Shown piece by piece: positions 60,052 through 64,000 of a DNA stretch of 64,000 nucleotides. The notes below the pieces were generated by a model. The model did no database searches. It was given only the letters and a program-made list of their open reading frames with translations, and was not told where the DNA came from. The stretch spans positions 62,001 to 126,000 of the forward strand of contig NZ_AWGF01000014.1 of NCBI RefSeq assembly GCF_000495855.1. The letters run 5' to 3'. A program made the position numbers and the translations under genes. This stretch comes from Asticcacaulis sp. YBE204. Its GTDB lineage: Bacteria > Pseudomonadota > Alphaproteobacteria > Caulobacterales > Caulobacteraceae. The first letter of the stretch is position 1. Every line of letters begins with the position of its first letter.

Positions 60052-60097
60052 TTTCATTCCGCCGCGGACATATGCGACACAGGGTGCCATTCCACCC

Positions 60098-60115
60098 ACG
60101 GCACCATGAAGGCCC
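60098..60115 (+). repeat. 18-bp direct repeat, right copy
   Basis: Identical to 57516-57533 and likewise followed by a hairpin. The sequence immediately upstream (GGGTG...CACCC) could be a decayed T-arm. Marks the right border of the possible tRNA-Thr island. Confidence 0.8.
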
Positions 60116-60137
60116 GGTTCGGAAACGACCGGGCCTT
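60109..60137 (+). terminator. hairpin at the right border of the FkbH island
   Basis: Perfect 10-bp stem, arms AAGGCCCGGT (60109-60118) and ACCGGGCCTT (60128-60137), loop 9 nt. It would terminate the FkbH-like gene. Its flanks match those of the hairpin after tRNA-Thr. Confidence 0.7.
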
Positions 60138-60255
60138 CGCCATATCCGGCACTGACGTCTCAATCGGTCCTTACGTGACATTTGACGCGAAACAGGCTTT
60201 ACAAAGGTGAGTGGAACGCCGCATTCGTTGCCGCAGACAACCATCGGATATGTAG

Positions 60256-61230
60256 ATGAATTTACTTCGCCGGGTAGCGCGCCGCCTGTTACGCTCCAAC
60301 ACCCCTCGACAGTCCCCGCTGCACGTTCCGCCCTCCGTGGGCAGCCCACGCATTGTACTCATTGGCAACTGTCAGACAGCAGCCCTTCAGTCGATGCTAA
60401 AATGGATGGCCCCATCTGCCGAAATTCTGGGGGCGGTGCCGGTGGACCATGTGCCGCACAATACCTATGAGCACTACGCGGCCCTGATCGATGCCGCCGA
60501 CATCGTGCTGGCCCAGACGATCAGCGAAGACTACCCCGTCGTGTGGATACGTCAGTCCAGTCTGAAAGCGCTCTGCGGTGACCGCCTTCTGATCATTCCG
60601 AACGTTTACTTTTCCGGCTACACGCCCGACATGGGATATATCCACGGCAACGGCGCCCGGCATATCGTACAGGGGCCGATGGCAGATTATCACCTCTATC
60701 CGGTCGTTTACGCTTACCAGCAGGGATGGGCACCGGATCGCGCCACGGCTTTGTTTTCCGATGATGCCTTTTTTACGCAAACCTATGCCACTGCCGCCGA
60801 AACGTCGCTGGCGGAGTTGAAACGGCGCGAAGCGACTCTCGAGGTCGGTATCGCCGATTTTATTGCGGAACATTACCGGGAACGGCGTCTGTTCAATTCG
60901 ATGAACCACCCTACGGCCTATCTGTTGAGCGCTATGGCGGACCGCATCCTCGATCATCTTGGCGTCAGGCATTACGACATGCGCGAGGTCACTCAGGAAG
61001 ACTATCTGTCGGCGGTCGTCAAAACGCCCGCCCCCGCAATGCATCGGATGCTGGAACTCCGTTTTAACAATCCGCCTATAGACCGGGCCTACGACCTGAA
61101 CCCGGACCTTACTCCCGCCTTTGATCGCATCCGCTATTATACAATCTCCGAACTGGTCGAAGCCTTTTACGCAATCTACGATCGGCACTGCGACGTTATC
61201 CGTCAGTTTCCGACCGGCATAAAGCTCTAG
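60256..61230 (+). CDS. WcbI family polysaccharide biosynthesis putative acetyltransferase
   Basis: 324-aa cytoplasmic protein, recognised as WcbI-like by PRIVLIGNCQTAALQSMLKW near residue 35-55, HNTYEHYAALIDAADIVLAQ, and MNHPTAYLLSAMADRIL. WcbI of Burkholderia capsule clusters is a likely acyltransferase for capsule sugars. Positive N-terminus (LLRRVARRLLR) without a signal. Just outside the right repeat of the FkbH island, so the two together suggest modification of a surface glycan. Tail-to-tail overlap of 4 bp with the DUF2793 gene. Confidence 0.75.
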   Translation: MNLLRRVARRLLRSNTPRQSPLHVPPSVGSPRIVLIGNCQTAALQSMLKWMAPSAEILGAVPVDHVPHNTYEHYAALIDAADIVLAQTISEDYPVVWIRQSSLKALCGDRLLIIPNVYFSGYTPDMGYIHGNGARHIVQGPMADYHLYPVVYAYQQGWAPDRATALFSDDAFFTQTYATAAETSLAELKRREATLEVGIADFIAEHYRERRLFNSMNHPTAYLLSAMADRILDHLGVRHYDMREVTQEDYLSAVVKTPAPAMHRMLELRFNNPPIDRAYDLNPDLTPAFDRIRYYTISELVEAFYAIYDRHCDVIRQFPTGIKL

Positions 61231-62741
61231 GCATCTGCCTCCAGCGCCGTCAGACGCGTCTGCACATCCCTGAGCGCCGCCCAAAGGACCGGTACCAGCT
61301 GATCGGGCCTGATCCACTGACGGCTGTCGGGGTCGTCGACGGCTTCGCGCCCCCACCCACCGAAATCAATACCCAGTCCATTAAGCGCCACCTCGAAATC
61401 CTGTGCCAGAAAACCGGCATGAGTGCGCTGCCCCGGACGTGGCGTGATGCGCTGCTCGCCGACCGGACGCGCGGCCTCGTAGTCGAAATCCGCTCCGGCG
61501 CCCGGTGGCACGACGGTATAGGTGAAATCCTCCTCGACAGTCTGCCCGCCACAGATCCAGCGGAAAAAGACCGGTTCGACTGCCGAGATCAAAGCGTGCG
61601 CGATCGTCGGCGGCACGACGCCCTCGACGGTCTTGTCGCGTGCATCGGAGGTCTGGATCGTGCCGTTGGCGGCCCAGACCACCGAAAACCGCGCCGAACT
61701 GCTGCCGAGCGTCACGGCATTGTCCACCATCGGCAGAAACGGTTTCGAGACGATCACCGCCGTTTCCCCCAGACGCAGCCGGTCGTCGGTTTCTACCCGA
61801 AAGACAAGATCATGATTATGCCCAAGCGCATTGCCGATACCGAATACATAGGCGGCGCGGGCGGGGTCGTGCAGACTGTCATATTCGAAGTATTGCGCCG
61901 CCGACGGAAAGGCCAGATCGCTGCCGTAGGTCACCCCGCCGTTGGGACCAAACAGATGCAGGCCGCGCCAGTAGCCTCCGCCCAGATCGGACTCCAGCCC
62001 GCCGACATCGCCGAACGCATAGCGGCTGCCGGCCGTGCCCGAACGCGGCTTTTCGAAACTGACCGCCGAAGCGCCGACGGGTGAGGTCAGGGCAAAACGC
62101 ATGGTGCCATCGCTGTGCAGCACGTATTCGCCGTTGAACGTCGAACCGTCGACGCTTGATTTGAGATGGAAATGCCCGTCGCCCAACAGCCCCATTATGG
62201 CGCGGGTCGAAAAGCCCTGTTGCAGCACAACGCCCGCGTCATGCCCCGCCGCCGCCTTGTTGATATAGGTCAGACTGCCCGCGCCCGCGTGGTTGAACAG
62301 GACCTGAGCGCTGTTGACGCTCAGGCGGTTGGTGGCGTCGGCTGTGGCGTTGACGCCCAGCTTCGGCAGGTTCTGGAGGGCGTCGAAACTGTCCTGAAGC
62401 CTGGTCCAGCCCGACGCCGTGCGAACCAGATAGATATTTTCGTCGATGACCCGGACCAGCGCCCCTTCCGGTACGTTGAGCGGCTCCCAGTAACCGGCCT
62501 GAAAGACCAGATAGTCGCCCGTATCCGCTTCGTCCCACGATGCCCCCGCCGCCCCTGACGGCAGGATATAGGCATCGCCTTCGGCGGGCGATGACGGCTG
62601 GAGCGCCAGCGTGCGACTGAGGACGCGCGCCTGAACCAGCGCCTCCAGTCGCCACAGGCTTTCATTGAGCGTAACGTGTTTTTGCGCCTGCCCTGATTGC
62701 AGGAGCGGCAAACCCAGACGGGGGGTATTTTGAAGCGACAT
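61227..62741 (-). CDS. DUF2793 tail-fibre-like protein with peptidase S74 chaperone domain
   Basis: 504-aa protein. The first ~120 residues (TPRLGLPLLQSGQAQKHVTL, DAYILPSGAAG, VFQAGYWEPL) match DUF2793, seen in alphaproteobacterial phages and gene-transfer-agent clusters. The central part is Gly-rich, fibre-like. The C-terminus has the S74 intramolecular chaperone: TSDARDKT (self-cleavage Ser near 365) and HAGFLAQDFEVAL. Such fibres trimerise and bind cell-surface sugars. No other phage gene is seen here, so it is isolated. Confidence 0.8.
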   Translation of the reverse strand: MSLQNTPRLGLPLLQSGQAQKHVTLNESLWRLEALVQARVLSRTLALQPSSPAEGDAYILPSGAAGASWDEADTGDYLVFQAGYWEPLNVPEGALVRVIDENIYLVRTASGWTRLQDSFDALQNLPKLGVNATADATNRLSVNSAQVLFNHAGAGSLTYINKAAAGHDAGVVLQQGFSTRAIMGLLGDGHFHLKSSVDGSTFNGEYVLHSDGTMRFALTSPVGASAVSFEKPRSGTAGSRYAFGDVGGLESDLGGGYWRGLHLFGPNGGVTYGSDLAFPSAAQYFEYDSLHDPARAAYVFGIGNALGHNHDLVFRVETDDRLRLGETAVIVSKPFLPMVDNAVTLGSSSARFSVVWAANGTIQTSDARDKTVEGVVPPTIAHALISAVEPVFFRWICGGQTVEEDFTYTVVPPGAGADFDYEAARPVGEQRITPRPGQRTHAGFLAQDFEVALNGLGIDFGGWGREAVDDPDSRQWIRPDQLVPVLWAALRDVQTRLTALEADA

Positions 62742-62803
62742 GGTGACCTCGGCGGATGACTACGATCCGTCGAGTGTCGCGCTTCCTGCGTTATCGGGGA
62801 TAT

Positions 62804-63280
62804 CTAGGGCAATAGATAGACCAGACGCTTCTTGCCCCTGGTCGCCTTCATCAGGGCGACATTGTCGTGGTGACGACCGCTTTTATGGGCATCGCGGGCG
62901 CTTTCCTCCAGATACAGCGTCTTTTCGATCTCTTTCTGGACGATGTGCGAAGCGTAGAGATGGCCCTGAAACAGGGTGTCGGTAATCGCCGGCAAGAAGG
63001 GGATAAAGCTCTCCAGACCGCTGACGCCGGAGTCGATCAGCAGGATGATCGAGGTCTGGACGAAGGTGATCGGGCTCATACGAACCCGGATACCATTGGC
63101 CATGATGAACAGGCTGGCGCCGATCGAATAGACGGTCCCTACGCCCGGCACCCAGGCCAGAATGCCGTCGAGGCCGATGATATTGATCGGGCCGATACCG
63201 ATGATCCGGTCCGACAGACGCTTGATCGTTCCGACGGAGTCGTAGACCCTTTGCACGTCGTAGGTGGTTCTTACGAACAT
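62804..63280 (-). CDS. DUF4112 domain-containing membrane protein
   Basis: 158-aa protein with two or three hydrophobic segments (about 50-70, 85-105) after [20 protein letters not shown] and [20 protein letters not shown], which are DUF4112 hallmarks. Function unknown. C-terminal third is charged. Convergent on nothing; 93 bp separate it from the divergent YbjQ gene. Confidence 0.82.
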   Translation of the reverse strand: MFVRTTYDVQRVYDSVGTIKRLSDRIIGIGPINIIGLDGILAWVPGVGTVYSIGASLFIMANGIRVRMSPITFVQTSIILLIDSGVSGLESFIPFLPAITDTLFQGHLYASHIVQKEIEKTLYLEESARDAHKSGRHHDNVALMKATRGKKRLVYLLP

Positions 63281-63373
63281 GTCACTTGCTCCCCCCGCCT
63301 TGGATTGGCTACAGATTGCCCGCCACCGGCACGCACGTCAATATTAACCACGTTATCGGGTAAGGAATCGACC

Positions 63374-63688
63374 ATGATCGTCACCACAACGCCCACCATC
63401 GAAGGCCATCCAATTCAGACCTATCTGGGCGTGGTCACCGGCGAAGCCATTCTGGGCGCCAATATCTTCCGCGACTTCTTCGCCGGTATCCGCGATATCG
63501 TCGGCGGGCGGTCGGGCTCGTATGAAAAGGTGCTCCGTCAGGCCCGCGAGGCCGCCTTCCGCGAAATGCAGGATCAGGCGGCGCAGATGGGCGGCAACGC
63601 CATCGTCGGCGTCGATCTGGACTATGAAACCGTCTCTCAGGGCACCATGCTGATGGTCACCTGCTCCGGCACGGCTGTGCGGATTTAA
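63374..63688 (+). CDS. YbjQ/UPF0145 family heavy-metal-binding-like protein
   Basis: 104-aa cytoplasmic protein of the YbjQ family, forming pentamers in known structures. Signatures: [20 protein letters not shown] (~18-38), [15 protein letters not shown] and [16 protein letters not shown] at 63374 with TAAGGAA upstream. Function unclear. Followed by a module A/B repeat. Confidence 0.88.
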   Translation: MIVTTTPTIEGHPIQTYLGVVTGEAILGANIFRDFFAGIRDIVGGRSGSYEKVLRQAREAAFREMQDQAAQMGGNAIVGVDLDYETVSQGTMLMVTCSGTAVRI

Positions 63689-63790
63689 AGCATGCTGCGA
63701 AAAAATGGAAACCGGTTTTTCGCATCAAGCATGCGACCAACAAAAAATCTAGGCCACGCTAAGTTTGCTTCAAAACGCAGCGTGATCTAG
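63689..63790. repeat. bipartite palindromic repeat (module A variant plus module B, copy 5)
   Basis: A diverged module A (63689-63737, AGCATGCTGCGAAAAAATGG at its start, GCATGCGACC at its end), a CAAAAAA linker, then an imperfect palindrome with arms CTAGGCCACGCT and AGCGTGATCTAG (63749-63760, 63779-63790). It mirrors the order at 11945-12050. The following gene's GTG overlaps its last base. Confidence 0.75.
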
Positions 63791-64000
63791 TGCTAACGCT
63801 CCGCCTGTTTTCCTTACTTTGTCTTCTGCTCAGCCTTATACTTCTGGGGCTGGCCGGGGCGTGTCTGATCGATCCGCACGCCGCCAAGGGCTACCTGCTC
63901 GACATTTTCAGTGCGCCGATTTTCTTTGGGGCGCTGATCGCGGCATTCATCTTCATGCAGGTGCGCAAACGCCTGCCCGCCCTGATCTCGGTGATCGCAG
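63790..64000 (+). CDS. membrane protein, N-terminal part only (cut by window end)
   Basis: Open frame of 70 codons to the window edge, with two hydrophobic helices (LFSLLCLLLSLILLGLAGAC and IFFGALIAAFIFMQV) and a basic end KRLPALIS. A GTG at 63790 is the first possible start after a stop at 63760. Such a two-helix start is found on membrane-anchored endonuclease/exonuclease/phosphatase proteins, but no catalytic part is visible, so this is not asserted. Confidence 0.5.
   Translation, partial: MLTLRLFSLLCLLLSLILLGLAGACLIDPHAAKGYLLDIFSAPIFFGALIAAFIFMQVRKRLPALISVIA

Overview
The window looks like a chromosomal segment from a Caulobacteraceae alphaproteobacterium (Caulobacter/Asticcacaulis group). 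The grounds are high GC, a TipF-type flagellar positioning protein, the infA-maf-RNase G-yacG-tRNA-Phe string typical of alphaproteobacteria, DUF2336, DUF2093 and UPF0262 families, and a tRNA-His gene with no G at position -1 and a G1-U72/A73 end, a hallmark of one alphaproteobacterial clade. The genus is an inference. No CRISPR array, transposase, integrase, rRNA or replication origin was seen.

Layout. 0-5.8 kb: a hybrid histidine kinase cut by the window edge, xseA, a secreted esterase, a DUF2093 protein and an M23 peptidase. 6-12 kb: motility and signalling, with a CheY-like regulator, tipF, a HAD hydrolase, a GH53 galactanase and a cheY-cheZ pair. 12-20.5 kb: MaoC hydratase and ribF, a small secreted/membrane trio, ileS-lspA, a DUF3035 lipoprotein and an exported methyltransferase. 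20.5-33.8 kb: mutL between two large inverted repeats, rluB-like/rsmD diverging from tadA, an MscS channel facing an RND efflux pair, and a YpfJ-type zinc protease. 33.8-41.1 kb: a signalling neighbourhood with a degenerate GGDEF/EAL-like protein, two DUF2336 proteins flanking nadK and an Hpt protein, and a histidine kinase that lacks its phospho-acceptor His. 41-43.9 kb: an HD hydrolase, a lytic transglycosylase, an FAD oxidoreductase and tRNA-His. 43.9-49.2 kb: a TonB-system cluster (exbB-exbD-tonB, a second tonB, three tiny secreted proteins with the same TonB C-terminal domain, an M48 lipoprotein protease). 49.8-57.3 kb: a GDSL hydrolase, tRNA-Phe with a duplicated 3' end, yacG-RNase G-maf-infA, an outer-membrane barrel, UPF0262, DUF2948 and murA. 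57.4-64 kb: tRNA-Thr followed by an AT-richer FkbH-like gene bounded by a direct repeat of the tRNA 3' end, then WcbI, a DUF2793/S74 tail-fibre-like protein, DUF4112, YbjQ and a partial membrane protein.

Most of the window is housekeeping. The parts that most repay attention are the DUF2336/Hpt/pseudokinase neighbourhood, the tRNA-Thr-bounded FkbH island next to WcbI, the expansion of TonB C-terminal domains under a possible dyad operator, and several families of intergenic palindromic repeats. One repeat copy sits where hisD is found in many relatives.
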